64,000 bases of DNA from Schizochytrium sp. TIO01 (Eukaryota > Sar > Bigyra > Thraustochytrida > Thraustochytriidae), in NCBI GenBank assembly GCA_004764695.1, contig SMSO01000005.1:1693501-1757500 (forward strand), written 5' to 3'. How positions within the stretch are numbered: the first letter of the stretch is position 1; every line of letters starts with the position of its first letter. Shown here in pieces: positions 50,526 to 62,700 of the stretch. The notes under the pieces are model-generated. The model did not search any database. It saw only the letters and a list, made by a program, of their open reading frames with translations, and had not been told where the DNA came from. The position numbers and the translations under genes are program-made.

Positions 50526-53393
50526 ATGAGGAAAGACAAAGTCATGAACCACGCAGGAACAGGACCTGGGCAGCAATTGTTGTCGTTGATTATACTATTT
50601 GGAGGATGGATGGTCGCATTTTTCGGCGTCGCTGGCAGCGTGAGACCAGGTGTCGGAGGAGTTCTATCATTTACAGTGGTCTCACTCACCGGATTGCTAT
50701 TCATGACAAGTACTCTTCTGCTCTATAGATCTAAAATCGAAGGTCTCTTATGGGTTGCAGACCTTATGGAGGACAGGGTACTGCATGCGAAACAAAACTG
50801 GGTTCACGAATCGTGGCGATCCCTAGTTGAAGTTGGGAGTTGGTTGCATATTACCTTTCGTATACATGCTATTGTTGAAAGTCCTGTATTAAGTGCTGTC
50901 CTAGGCGCCATTGCAGGTGCCTTTTGTGTAGTCCTCGGTGAAACACTAACTTCACATTGCCGGCAAGACTGTACTAAGCACTTTTCTCCTATCCGCACAC
51001 CAGAAATAGCGAGTCTGCTCTGGACGCCTCAATTTGTCTCCCTAGCTATTGCCCTTATACTGACTGGAGTCATGCTACACGTTCAAGAAAGCCAGGACCT
51101 TGGCTTTGCACTCACCCTTACTGCGCTTACGAACGTGGCCTACATAACTGCAGAGCAACTACTCATGATATGGGAACCAACTCGTTGGGCTGCCTGTACT
51201 CTTCATGATCGTGCCGTTAACATTGTACATAACTGGCAGCACGAAACCATCCGGAGTGGCTTTGAGACAAGCTTTTATCTCAGCAGTATATTTTCGTGCT
51301 TCAGTGCTACGGAAAACGTCATTGTTTCCGTCGCTGCAGGTACAGTTGCAGGAATCGTTATCGTTCTCTTGAGTTCATCAATCGGATTAGGAGAAATCTC
51401 AACAGCTCCGCCGCCGAGTCTTACTAAAGGCCCTCGCGAATATTCGCAAAATCAATTCGCCTTTTTTGTTGTGGGAGTATCTGGATGGGCATTTGCTACA
51501 TTGCTGTACACATCGCTTGTATTCTCCAGGAATGCAATTCTTGCGACCTTCGTGACACTTCTTACGGCTGTGGCACTCATTTGTGTTGTCGCATTACCTG
51601 TCTCACTAGAACCTCGCCATATAGAACACTCAAGTGGGGGAAATCTCAAAGCGGTTGACCAGAAACAACATACTCCTACACCAATATCTACAAAGTGTGC
51701 CTCCTTTGCTGGTGTTATGCCAATGGAATTTGTACCCCATTGCAAATTGAGTCCTGCCGTTTTCCAAAGTAAATGGGCGGCCTTTAAATTTACTTTGCGG
51801 GCCCTTCTCACAAATTATATAAGTGCATTCCACGTTAAAAATGAAGAAGTACATCACCTTCCACCTGTACGCATGAGTCAAGTTGAGAAGTGGGCTCAAG
51901 AGCATGGTATCTGTCCAGATTATAATCTGCTCGCACCAATTGATAAATTTGAACGACTTTCCCGGCGCGAGATCTCCCCTGAGCAGGTCAAGCAAACTAA
52001 GACATGGGTTGTTATAGAAGGCTTTGTGTTTGATGTAGCTTCTTTCGCTGCATCTCACCCCGGTGGCAAAGACTTGCTCGTCGCGTATGCAGCTCGAGGG
52101 GCAGATGTTACTGATCACTTTGCTGCATTTCATCACCCCAGTGTCTACCACCGGCTTACCTCGCTACTCGTTGGCAAACTTGCCACAAATAAAAACATGG
52201 CAATTCCTGAAGAACACAATAGCGAAAGGGGGAATAAGGTAGCACTCGAGCTTTACGGAAAGGCCACCCAACAGTACCGATTATTGAGATCCTACCTTTG
52301 GACACACGGTTACTTTGATGGTGCTGAAAGTAATACTGAGACTGCTCAAGCTGTGGGCCACCTTCATGTTTTTGTTCTCTCCCTGGGTTTACTTGCAGTC
52401 TGTCAAATTATCTTGCTGAGTGAAAATCTCAAAAGTAATCAAGATCTCTCATCTTTCCGCAAGTACTTCCAGTGTACTCTGGCTGGCGTTACGCTTGGCT
52501 TTTTTTGGCAGCAGGTTGGATTTATCGCTCATGATGCGATGCACAATGGTATTGTTAACCGTACTATCGAGAAGCGTCCGACGTCATCGTTTGTACCTCA
52601 CAACCTCCTTGGCTGGCTTCACGCCAGTGTTTTATTTGGAATCAGTTCCCAAATGTGGCATGTAGAACACAGCGGTCATCATGCTATGACTATCCGTGCA
52701 GGAGAAGACCCGCAGTTTAATTATTTACCCATGTGGGCTATTTCTCTTAAAGAGTTTGCAAGTGATAACTGGCAGCAGCTTAAGAGCTCTTTTTGGTTGA
52801 TGCCTTTAATTACACGCACGCTCGTGTCAATTCAACATTACACCCTATTGCCTCTTGCAATGCTGGTAGGCCGGTTTAATTTCTATATCATCAATGTGAT
52901 CTTTGCGATTAAACATCGCATTTACTATGATCTTATTGGTATGGCTTTCTATTGGACTTATTTCTCTACTCTCGTCATGCAACTTTCGGGTCATCGTGAC
53001 CTTCAAACTCTTCTTATCCTTTCTTCTCACTGGACTGTTGGAATTCTTCATGTGCAGCTTCTTATTTCACATTTAGCACTTGACACCGTCACTGTTGAGG
53101 AGGAGGAAGCTTACGGATTTTTTGTTCATCAGGTCAAGACAACACGCGACGTTGACACTAGCGAATCCTTTGCATTTCTTCATGGTGGACTAGAGCGCCA
53201 AATTGCACATCACCTTTGGCCATCATTGCCTCGTGGTCGTCTCGAGCTTGTAACACCTGCCGTCAAAGATATTTGTAGAGACAATCCTGAACTCGACTAC
53301 CGTTCTGCACCGTTCTGCGACGTCATTCGACTTTGCCTTCACGACTTTCGAGAAATTGCAGCGGAAGTTTGGGCTGGAAATATCGCTATCTAA
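50526..53393 (+). CDS. Cytochrome b5 front-end fatty-acid desaturase fused to a duplicated N-terminal membrane module
   Basis: 955 residues from ATG 50526. Residues about 485-560 form a cytochrome b5 domain (heme ligands H511 in HPGG and H536 or H537). A front-end desaturase follows with all three histidine boxes: HDAMH (669-673), HSGHH (715-719) and QIAHH (892-896); the Gln in the last box marks front-end enzymes making PUFAs or unsaturated sphingoid bases. Typical family members are 430-520 residues. Here residues 1-450 are an added multi-pass region with two copies of a repeat at an exact offset of 145 residues (about 18-140 and 163-285), sharing DR-x6-NW-x-HE-x2-RS, then one or two more spans (about 309-358). 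The enzyme would sit in the ER. An upstream frame extension uses no ATG and was excluded. Substrate and regiospecificity cannot be told from the sequence. Confidence 0.9.
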   Translation: MRKDKVMNHAGTGPGQQLLSLIILFGGWMVAFFGVAGSVRPGVGGVLSFTVVSLTGLLFMTSTLLLYRSKIEGLLWVADLMEDRVLHAKQNWVHESWRSLVEVGSWLHITFRIHAIVESPVLSAVLGAIAGAFCVVLGETLTSHCRQDCTKHFSPIRTPEIASLLWTPQFVSLAIALILTGVMLHVQESQDLGFALTLTALTNVAYITAEQLLMIWEPTRWAACTLHDRAVNIVHNWQHETIRSGFETSFYLSSIFSCFSATENVIVSVAAGTVAGIVIVLLSSSIGLGEISTAPPPSLTKGPREYSQNQFAFFVVGVSGWAFATLLYTSLVFSRNAILATFVTLLTAVALICVVALPVSLEPRHIEHSSGGNLKAVDQKQHTPTPISTKCASFAGVMPMEFVPHCKLSPAVFQSKWAAFKFTLRALLTNYISAFHVKNEEVHHLPPVRMSQVEKWAQEHGICPDYNLLAPIDKFERLSRREISPEQVKQTKTWVVIEGFVFDVASFAASHPGGKDLLVAYAARGADVTDHFAAFHHPSVYHRLTSLLVGKLATNKNMAIPEEHNSERGNKVALELYGKATQQYRLLRSYLWTHGYFDGAESNTETAQAVGHLHVFVLSLGLLAVCQIILLSENLKSNQDLSSFRKYFQCTLAGVTLGFFWQQVGFIAHDAMHNGIVNRTIEKRPTSSFVPHNLLGWLHASVLFGISSQMWHVEHSGHHAMTIRAGEDPQFNYLPMWAISLKEFASDNWQQLKSSFWLMPLITRTLVSIQHYTLLPLAMLVGRFNFYIINVIFAIKHRIYYDLIGMAFYWTYFSTLVMQLSGHRDLQTLLILSSHWTVGILHVQLLISHLALDTVTVEEEEAYGFFVHQVKTTRDVDTSESFAFLHGGLERQIAHHLWPSLPRGRLELVTPAVKDICRDNPELDYRSAPFCDVIRLCLHDFREIAAEVWAGNIAI

Positions 53394-54067
53394 TCTTCTC
53401 TTTCCATTGACCTTTTTGTTCACTATCATTTCTTTCTAAATGTTTACTTTCATCAGCTTAGTGCCTCTGATTCAAATAAACACAAAGCATCTTTTTCGTT
53501 TATAGTAATCTTCATAGTAGGTGTGTGAACTATTTCTATATTCAGCTTGCAGTCCCTCCTCCCCATTATATTCCTTTTTGGATGATTTTTTTTATTGTAC
53601 GGCTTATGATAGTACCATGTATAGGTACGATATCCCTGCTAGTTTTTAGAGAAAACGTAACGGATATATCTCAGAGGTGGGCCAAAGATAGCTAAAATCA
53701 CACAAACATTTGATTATAATTAGTTTGGTAGCATATTGAAGAGAATAAGTATGATATCTCTATCACACCACATTGGATTCATACGAATCCTAGAGTATAG
53801 AGGGAGTTTTCGTTGCAGCAGTTTTTTTATCAGAAAAAAATAAACCTAAAAAAACTTAGGTAATAATGTGCAGAAAAACTGGAACAGGAACAGGAACCTC
53901 AAAGTAAACAAGCAAGGCAGAGGTTCGATTGGCAGTCATTAATTAAGACAGCTCGAGTGCGTGTTTGCATAGTTCATAAGGCAATAGGTGGCATGCGCAG
54001 CACTCCTGTGACGCTAGCCTCTGCTCATACGAGCTCTTGAGTTACCTGCGTTGCTAAAGAAGGAACC
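53394..54067. other. Intergenic region between desaturase and CTL genes
   Basis: 674 bases, AT-rich, between two same-strand genes. It contains the desaturase 3' flank (CAAATAAACAC near 53474 is a possible poly-A signal) and the CTL promoter. No repeat array or RNA gene seen. Confidence 0.55.
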
Positions 54068-56641
54068 ATGAAAGCGAACGGTTTTCCAGTCGCAAAGGCT
54101 GAGACTTTGCGCGAGAACAACGCAACAAATCGAGCTCTGGTAGGGGAGCGGCCAGTTAAGCAAGAGAAATGCACCGATTGTTGCTGCATCCCTCTCTACA
54201 TTGTTGCTTGGGTCTGCATGATTACAATTGCAATTGTTGCGCTGGTTGAAGGAGACGCAAGGAGGCTTATTTTTGCTACAGACTACCTTGGCAACACATG
54301 CGGTATATGTCAAGAAAATGGTGAAGGCTGCGGTGCTAGTATTTATTACCCGCGTCCAGGTATGGATGCAGTTTTACAGGGGTACGATCCAGATAACCCT
54401 CCAAATGTATTTAGCGCTGTATTCGGATTATATGGCATATGTGTTTCGAGTTGTCCTGATTTAGGCTCTTATATCTGCAATTATGAAGTCGAACGCAATT
54501 TGAGTGCTGCAGTGTCGAGCGATGAGGAGAGGCACAGTATATTACAAAGTTGTGCTCAGGCAATGAATGCAAAAAGTCGTGGAGCACTCAACAACTATGG
54601 TCTCAATGCTCTCAGTGAACCTTGTCACACATACATGAAAGGCTGTTGGTATGTTGCACAAAAGATGAGCAATTTATTCTTTCGTTGTGTGGGTACAGAG
54701 GTCCTTAATGAAACCAGCGCCTATACATGTTTTTCTCCAGCTTACCAGGATGAAGCACGTACTCTACGAATGCCCGCGCGAGTGTGCTCAGATGTTGCGA
54801 GTGATGATATTCTTCCTACATCTGAATGTAACGCAACTGCATGTGCTGCACGAGGAAATTCCTGCGTTAGCAATGACCGCTGTATATACGAGCTTGAAGA
54901 AACATTAACATACTCAGTTGTTGATCCCCGAGCTGGCGGGCTTAATATAATTGCATCGCAGCTTGGTACTTGGGCCTTAACAATTTGGCGGAACCTTGGA
55001 GACGTGAGAGAAACATGGTGGACTATTCTTATTGTAGGAATTATTGGGGCCTTCTGCATTGGATTAGTGTGGCTTAGGATTCTTGAAAAGTGGGTTGGTT
55101 TCTTTGTTTGGCTCATGATTTTTCTATCGTTTGCTGGTCTCACTGTAGTTTTGCTTATTTGCTTTGCCAAAGCAGGTAAACTTACAAATTCAGTAACTGC
55201 TTTGAATGAAGCAACAGATGAGAACATAGTCCTTGCTTCTCTATTATCAACGAGTGATTCACAAACCAATATTTGGAATGCTCTTGGTGTTATCCTCGCT
55301 ATCATCGAGTGTATTTGCTTTTTGATGCTCCTGGTTATGTGGTCTAAAGTACTTCTCGCAATCAAGGTTCTAGGCGAAGCAGCAAGAGCCATTCGAACCA
55401 TCAAATCTGTATTAATTGTCCCAGCTTTTACATCTCTTGCAGTCTTTCTCCTTGGAATTTACACAATTGGCATTGGAGGCTATCTTGTCACAGCCGGAAA
55501 TTTAGAACTCACGGACCTCACAATCTCTGGCGTTGCAGATAGTATAGCGAGCTCTGTGAACCAATCAACAACGAACTTGACTCGACGAAGTCTACACCAC
55601 GCATACGAAAGCCCTGTAGATTCAGCAGACATCGTACGGCAGCTTCTCAGTGTAGATAATATTACCACAGCTGTTGATATTACTATACAGAAACTAGTGA
55701 GCACTCCAGGGTTACCAGGAATGCTGCTGGTTCATATTTATGGGTCAATTTGGTCTTTTTACATCATTTCAGGAGTAGGCTTCATGACAATCTCTATTGC
55801 AATCTCAAGGTGGTATTGGAGCGGTGGGGCATCTGCATTTCATGATGAATCCTCACTTGAGGGAGAACCAGGATCTCAGTATTCAACTTCATCACTGGAT
55901 CACCCTCCCAGTTCCAACCTATACTCTGCTCCAAGAGCTTTTTGGCATGTGGCTCGCTATCATATGGGATCAATTTATTTTGGATCACTTTTAATTGCAA
56001 CTGTGCAAATGTTGAGACTGATACTATGGTATATCTCGAAGCAAACACAAAAGATTCAAAAGGAGAACAGAATCGTTCGCTATGTAATGTTGGCTCTCAA
56101 AAGATGCCTAGCTTATTGCAAATGGCTTTTAGAAGAGGTCACTACCAATGCTTACGTAATCGTTGGTATGCAAGGATGTGGTTTTAAAACAGCTGCCAAA
56201 CTTGCTGTTGAAACCCTAACCGTTAATCTATCTCGCGTCGCTGTCGTAGGCTTGGTTAACATGCTGATATCTCTTCTTTCTACGCTGGTGATAGTTACAA
56301 CATGTGTTATTCTTGAATTTCTATGGCTTGATCGAAGTTCAGCGTTTTCCTCAACAGGGAAGCACTCCATTAACTCGCCTGTTATCTCTATACTTCTTAC
56401 GGCCTTAGCTTCTGCATGGGTGGCAAACGGCTTCATGCAGGTTTACGAAGTCACTGTGCAAACTATTCTACTATGTTTCTGCAAAGATATCAAAATGAAC
56501 CGAGCTACAAAGGCGTACGCCATGTCGTCAAATATGCGCGAAATTATGGCTCGGCCTTCAAGAAAGAAACGCAAGTCAAAGAAAAATAAACTCGCCGAAA
56601 AACAAGAACCTCCCAAGGTCACTGCAGTTCTACCTACATGA
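54068..56641 (+). CDS. Choline transporter-like (CTL/SLC44) protein
   Basis: An 857-residue multi-pass protein. Family features: a cytosolic N-terminus ending in a Cys cluster (CTDCCCIPLY), the first span (about 41-60), a DARRLIFATDYLGNTCG block (usual form DP-x-RL-x-x-P-x-D-x-x-G-x-x-CG), then a large Cys-rich, glycosylatable extracellular loop to about residue 305. After it come paired spans (from TILIVGIIGAFCIGLVWL onward) and a C-terminal half with further spans and a basic tail. SLC44 members carry choline or ethanolamine and are normally 650-710 residues; this one has a longer second loop (about 480-560) and a longer linker. Substrate inferred from family only. It ends 157 bases from the convergent cyclase gene. 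Confidence 0.85.
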   Translation: MKANGFPVAKAETLRENNATNRALVGERPVKQEKCTDCCCIPLYIVAWVCMITIAIVALVEGDARRLIFATDYLGNTCGICQENGEGCGASIYYPRPGMDAVLQGYDPDNPPNVFSAVFGLYGICVSSCPDLGSYICNYEVERNLSAAVSSDEERHSILQSCAQAMNAKSRGALNNYGLNALSEPCHTYMKGCWYVAQKMSNLFFRCVGTEVLNETSAYTCFSPAYQDEARTLRMPARVCSDVASDDILPTSECNATACAARGNSCVSNDRCIYELEETLTYSVVDPRAGGLNIIASQLGTWALTIWRNLGDVRETWWTILIVGIIGAFCIGLVWLRILEKWVGFFVWLMIFLSFAGLTVVLLICFAKAGKLTNSVTALNEATDENIVLASLLSTSDSQTNIWNALGVILAIIECICFLMLLVMWSKVLLAIKVLGEAARAIRTIKSVLIVPAFTSLAVFLLGIYTIGIGGYLVTAGNLELTDLTISGVADSIASSVNQSTTNLTRRSLHHAYESPVDSADIVRQLLSVDNITTAVDITIQKLVSTPGLPGMLLVHIYGSIWSFYIISGVGFMTISIAISRWYWSGGASAFHDESSLEGEPGSQYSTSSLDHPPSSNLYSAPRAFWHVARYHMGSIYFGSLLIATVQMLRLILWYISKQTQKIQKENRIVRYVMLALKRCLAYCKWLLEEVTTNAYVIVGMQGCGFKTAAKLAVETLTVNLSRVAVVGLVNMLISLLSTLVIVTTCVILEFLWLDRSSAFSSTGKHSINSPVISILLTALASAWVANGFMQVYEVTVQTILLCFCKDIKMNRATKAYAMSSNMREIMARPSRKKRKSKKNKLAEKQEPPKVTAVLPT

Positions 56642-56798
56642 ATGAAACAAAGTCACTGTCCTACATGTTCTGCGCACAAACTCCCGATTCGTAGATAAAC
56701 ATATCAATAATATGCAAAGAACTAAAACACGAAGAAAATAAGTTTCTTTTTCTGTATAAACACATTTTGATGAGTCCTAGCAAAGTCTGGTACTCTAT

Positions 56799-59700
56799 TT
56801 ACTGAAGGTAAAATTCGATCTTTCGAACTTGGTACATTGATCGCATATTTCGGAACTTTATCGAAAGTTGTTCGAGAAGTTGTTCCCGTCGCTTTGCCAA
56901 GGCAAATTCAAGAAGGGCGTAGAGCTTGATACGTTGCTGGCCTTGCTCACTTGCTTGCTCAGCTGCCTTTTCAAGAAGGTTGAGTGATCGTGGGTTGTGT
57001 TTACCGGCTTTTACAGCATTGAAAATAGCAGTACAATAAGTTGCTGCGGGCCTACAAACCTTAAAAACATCAGCATAGTGCTGAATAATATCAAGAAGCA
57101 TTCGTAAAGATGGAATCGAATGCTTCCTTGCGAGTTTCAGATTACCGATTTTGCGCCACTGAGGTTTTAGTTGTTGCAGGAGATGGGCCTCGTACGAGTC
57201 ATTTTCCCCAAGATGACGTAAGACCTCGTCGTCTGTGTTTAAGTGGCTCGGCTTATTGGCTTGACTCGAGGTCGTTGACTTGGAGGACTTGCTTAGACCC
57301 CCGAGTGACATTCCCGATGCCATCATCAGCGAGCGATGAGCCTGATCCTTATACCGTGCACCGTGGTCAGTTGGTACGGATGAACGAGCATTTGCTATAC
57401 TGTCCAAAGTTCCACACAATGCTTTTCCGTAGCGTGGTTGTGCCACCGCATTTGGAGAGTCGTTGCCGTCGAGATTCCAATCAACATCCTTAAAAGGTGT
57501 GAAGCTCTCTGCAAAGGCCTGAAAAATGGCAACACAGATATGAAAGTCAACGATTGATAGTTGCTGGTGATTGCTTCCATCTTGATTGTGCAGAACAGCA
57601 CAAAAGTTAGCCGCAACGCGTGCCACAACCAGAGCGAGCATATGATGACCATAGTAACGCTGCATGAGGAGCGCCATCGATACCAGAGCGTCAACTGTAC
57701 CAGATACATTTCGCGTGACACTTAGATTATCACCGGTAATTTTGCAAATATTTTGGAGGTTCAAACGACATTGGACTGACCACTCTTCCAACTCCGACAA
57801 AAAGTCGAGTGAGATTTGCACAACTGGATCTAGAAATACAACACTTTGAACGTACGATCCATAGAGTAACTCCGTCAAGCTACACAGGGTGTGCACACAT
57901 TGAATACCAGTGCCTTCTTCGTAAAGCTTACGCCCCAACTCGTGAAGTTGAGACGCATCCCTACCTGAAAAGAGTTTCAAGACAATTTGGAGCTCCAAGG
58001 TTGATAACATCTCATTTTGAAAGCCTAGAAACGACAACATCCAGGCTGCATTCTTTAAATACCGAGAAGCCTCCTGGAAACGACTTACAGTGATCAAGTA
58101 CTCACCATAATGTGCAGCAATAGTTCCACGCAAACTGCTATTGCGAACATTAGGATAGAACTCCATTGCCTTTTCAGCGTAGTTGTCTGCGATTTCTCGG
58201 GCCCAAGTATATGGCACACCTGCGAAAAATATTGCTTGGCCCATGTAGCAATCCGCGAGCTGATCGAGTGACGCTGCACGGGGATCAAGAGCTCGATTCT
58301 CAATCTTGTGATCATTAAGATCCAGTATGACGTTGGATTCACCTGATGCGTAATACTTTCGTTCCGCAGCTTGTGCTGGGCGGTGCAATGAACACCGATA
58401 AGCTTCCTTGGCGAGAGTAAGAGCATTGAAACGACGCTCCATAGCTACTGGTCCAGTTTGGTCCATGATAAGTGATGCCAGGCGCTGATAGATGATAGAA
58501 GCCTCAAGGAAGATCTCTACATTATTGAAGCTATCACCAAGGACCTCTTTAAACGCTGGTTTGTCTTCAACTCGACTGTACGAGCTTTTATTTTTCTCCA
58601 GATTGGCACGACGCTTTTTAAGATTGCTACGCATTGTTTTCTTGCGGCGGCGATTGGCCCAGAACGAAAATATTCGATGAGAACTTGAAGGGGTCTTTGA
58701 AGTCTCTGGATCGCTATCTAGCATTTCTCCTATTTGCTCGAGAAGATCATCTACAGGGCTCATCGAGCCAGTTACTGAACTACGGCCTATGAGAGCACCA
58801 CGTCGGTTCATATTGTTTGGTTGTTGATTTCTAACAAATTTTGTTCGGTAAGCACCACGATTCAACGTGCCGTGTACAGATTGATCCGATTGCGCAGCCC
58901 CTCGTTGGCTACCCCATCCATTGTTTGAGCTCATCTCTGCCGCAGTTAGAGTGTGCGGCATCATAAGATTGCCTTCGTTCGCCTCCGAGTTGAATGAAGA
59001 TGTTGCACGAGACACAAGAATCCGCTGACGACCGTCATCATCATTCACAGAGCTAGCTGGAGAACGGGGCGAATGCAGCATACTCATATGAGCAGGCGGA
59101 TCAGCACGCAGTTCTGAGGATCCTGCTAGCGGCATATCCACAACACTGAGAGTTCTCGCTTGTGCATCTCGAGAAGATGACGTAGCACCGTCTGAAGCTC
59201 CTGAAAGACGGTGGATCTTTTGAACAAGGGCTTCACCAAGGAGAGAAAAGGAAAGTGATCGAGAATAGCGAGTTGAGTGGGTTGTAGCCACTGTGCTTCG
59301 ATTAGGCGTTTCGTGCTCCACAGACACTGTTGCATTCAAAGAGAGGATGTCAAGTGCCTCGATCAAGGAATCTTCGGCTGCATCTGACCTCCCATAATAC
59401 ATATACGCCTCTGCAACCTTGCGGTACCATGAAACCCGACGCCATTCACTCACAGGTTGATCATACTTTTCCACAATTTGTAAAAGACGAGTGAAACAAA
59501 CCCACACACTCTGCATTGCATGGATCTCTAGAGCATCATTCCCAGCAATTTCAAGATAATAAATAGCCTTCTCTGGGACTTCCGCACATACATAATGGTG
59601 AGCAAGCATACCGTACACTGGCTGTAAATAGTCACCATAACGCTCTTCAAGAAATTCAGCTACCTGGAGGTGCAGAGCTTTGCGCATGCCAAACAGCAGT

Positions 59701-62700
59701 AAACCATACGCAGACTCGCGCAGCATGATTGAAGAAAAACGAATCTGCGAAGCATCGCCGACATCCTCCTCTTCACGAACAAGAAACCCTCTGGAGATCA
59801 GACGGTTGATATTTTCGTCTAGTAGCTTGTAAATCTCTCGAACATCTCCCGCGGCAGCAGCTGCTGCAGGCTTGTTCAAAGGTCGTGAAGAAACACTTTC
59901 AAACCCGCCCTGGGTACAACGGCCATCACCAGAAGAGGCAGCAAGAGATCGCTTGCTCAAGGGCCGCGAGGAGTTTTCCTCAGTCCTTTCTTTAAGAAGA
60001 GAGGTCACCGAACGACCTGGTCCAGAATTCCTTTTGTCGTTTCCATCACCATTGGCAGGAGCTCCTGCATCGCTTTCAACATGGCGTGTGCTACGAGATC
60101 TCACTGGAGACGTGCGTAAGCTCCGACTCCTGTTAGAATCACGGTTTCCGATAGTCTCACTGTCATGTGAAGACTGGTAGTGGCGAGATGACATGTCAAA
60201 GTCCTCAAGCACAGGGCTTTCATCTTCTTCGTCACCTTTATAATTTAGCAGAACACTCGCAAGTTCATGCATTTTGAACTCTGTGCCAATAACAGCTGCA
60301 ACCTTCAGAGTAAGCTGTTCGCCAGCAGGAATGCGATCGATCCTACTCGTCATAAGACTTGAGATTGTGCTTGGCAGGCCCATGTCTTCTTCTTGGACTC
60401 CACGGTTAAGTTCACAGACACTAGTGTTTGAATCAATTTGGCGAATGCTTATCATATCTGATTCGCGCATAAAATTAATTAGCTCGTATGCAAAGAACGG
60501 CTGTCCCTGAGACTTGTCATACACAATGGTAGTCAAACGCCCTAATGGAGGGGCATTCGTCTTTGTCCAGAGCTTAATACAATCAGTAATTTCATGCTTG
60601 GACAGAGGTTTCAGCTCCAGCTTTTGTGCATTACTTAAAGAACATAATTTGGTATACCAGTCGCCAACACTATCTCCTGCTGGGGTTTGCAATGAAGCAA
60701 ACATATCATCCCGAGCAGAAAGAATGAGGGCCATAGGATCATTACGGAGGGCAAGACGGTACAATGCTTCCATTGACAGCTGATCAATCCATTGAACATT
60801 TTCCACAATCATGCAAAAGCGCACAACATTATTATTCGCGGCGATGCCGTGATGGCTTGTGTCAAAATATTCGTCTGCATGCTGTAGATCACGAATAGCT
60901 TTGGCGAATATCTCTACAATGAGCTTAATTACATAAACATAGTTGTTGTCTGCTGCAGGAGCTCCAGTGATTCCATCCCCCTCTTTGGCACGTCCTAAAT
61001 CGAAAAAGTCGGGAACAATGTGGCGCAACAGCGGTGCGTATTCACGAATAACATTTGGCATTTCGTGACCTCCTGAGAGGTCACTCAGCTGTGTACCCCG
61101 TGCTGTCCCGCCTTGCTCTGAACCATCTGCATCACTCTCGAAATCGTTGATTGACTCGTTGCGATCTCTCATGCTAGGGAAACGAGTCATACCACGAAGC
61201 ATTGCAGTTGTATGATTAACCTTTCCAGAATGTGAAGAGGTTTCCCGATCATAAGAATCCTCGCGTGGAATCGTGCCAGTTCGCGAACGGGCGGAGGCTT
61301 GCTCCGAACCAAAATTGAAAATATCCTCAGATGGAAGCCGCGATGAAAGCAAGGCAAGGCGTTCTTCATTTGACATACGAGACAACCGTCGTTCTCCAGC
61401 AAAATTCTGCAACAGCTGCGTGAACAAAGATTTCCAGATAACAAAGCGGTTATGCGATTCTGTATCATCGCCGCGAGCAAAAAGAGTCATCCACGGGTTC
61501 TCCTTCGTCTTTTCAATAGCATATTGACACATTTTAGTTTTGCCAATACCAGCATCACCTGTGATGACCAGAATACCTGTACTTTGACAACTCGGGCTAA
61601 GAACGTAGTTTAATGTTCGTTTGATACGCATCTTTTCCTCTCTACGGCCTATTTGACGGCCCATATTTCTATTTCCTTCTTTTTGATCAAAGATACTAAC
61701 AATTAATTTTTGTTGTCTCGGTTTGAAGACCTGAATCTTCCCTTGGTGGCCTTTCACGTTAATGGAACGTGGGTAGCCAAACTTGATGACCTTTCTAGAT
61801 TCGTTATATGTTTGCTCATCACAATAAATTGTTTTCCCTGCAGCAACCATGAGGCGTGCTGCGAGGTTCACTTTTACACCATGCAAAGTATATTCACAGC
61901 GGACAGAGCCGCCGACTGTACCACAAAAGACTTCGCCAGTAGTAATACCAATGGAGCAGCCTACTTGCCAGTCGGACTGCCGCGTTTGCATTGTACGAAG
62001 TTCAGTTTGAATAGCCATAGAACACTTAATTGCACGAACAGCGTCGTTTTCATGTTTTAAGGGTGGTAGACCAAACGCGCTGAGCACAGATGCACCTTTA
62101 TCATCCACAATGAAGCGGAGCAATGTGCCTTCGAAAACCTCCACATGTTTGTGCACAACTTCAAATGCACGTTGAACAGTGTCCAAATCACTTTCCCCCC
62201 CTTTAAATTCGAGACCAACCAGGCGGCAGAAAATTGTACTGCAGATACGAAGTTCGCCACTCCAAATGCCGTTACCTCCCTCAATTACATTGATTGCTGG
62301 AGCTGGCACATAGCACTGCAAAAGCTGCTGCAAGCGTTTATATTGAATTTTGTTACGTGCAGTAAATTCATTGAGCTCTGTAAAGATAAGTTCTTTCTCA
62401 CCGAATTCCTCACAAATGACATCGGTTAGGAGAAGATTACCCGATTCGAGACGCTCACCGTCCAAGAAATCGCCAATTAATTCAAAGACTTCTTGAGAAA
62501 CAACCGTCTGTCCTGCTTCAGCTTCAGGCTCAGTACTAGAGATTTGGTCCACTGGAGCGCCCGTGGCAACATATTCCCAGCGATCATTTTCACCATGAAC
62601 ATGGTATGAAACAATCGTGCCGGTCCCTACTCCACAATGAACACTAAGTTGTACTCCGGAAGCGCCAACTACTGTAAATTTGAATGATGTCAAGTCAAGG

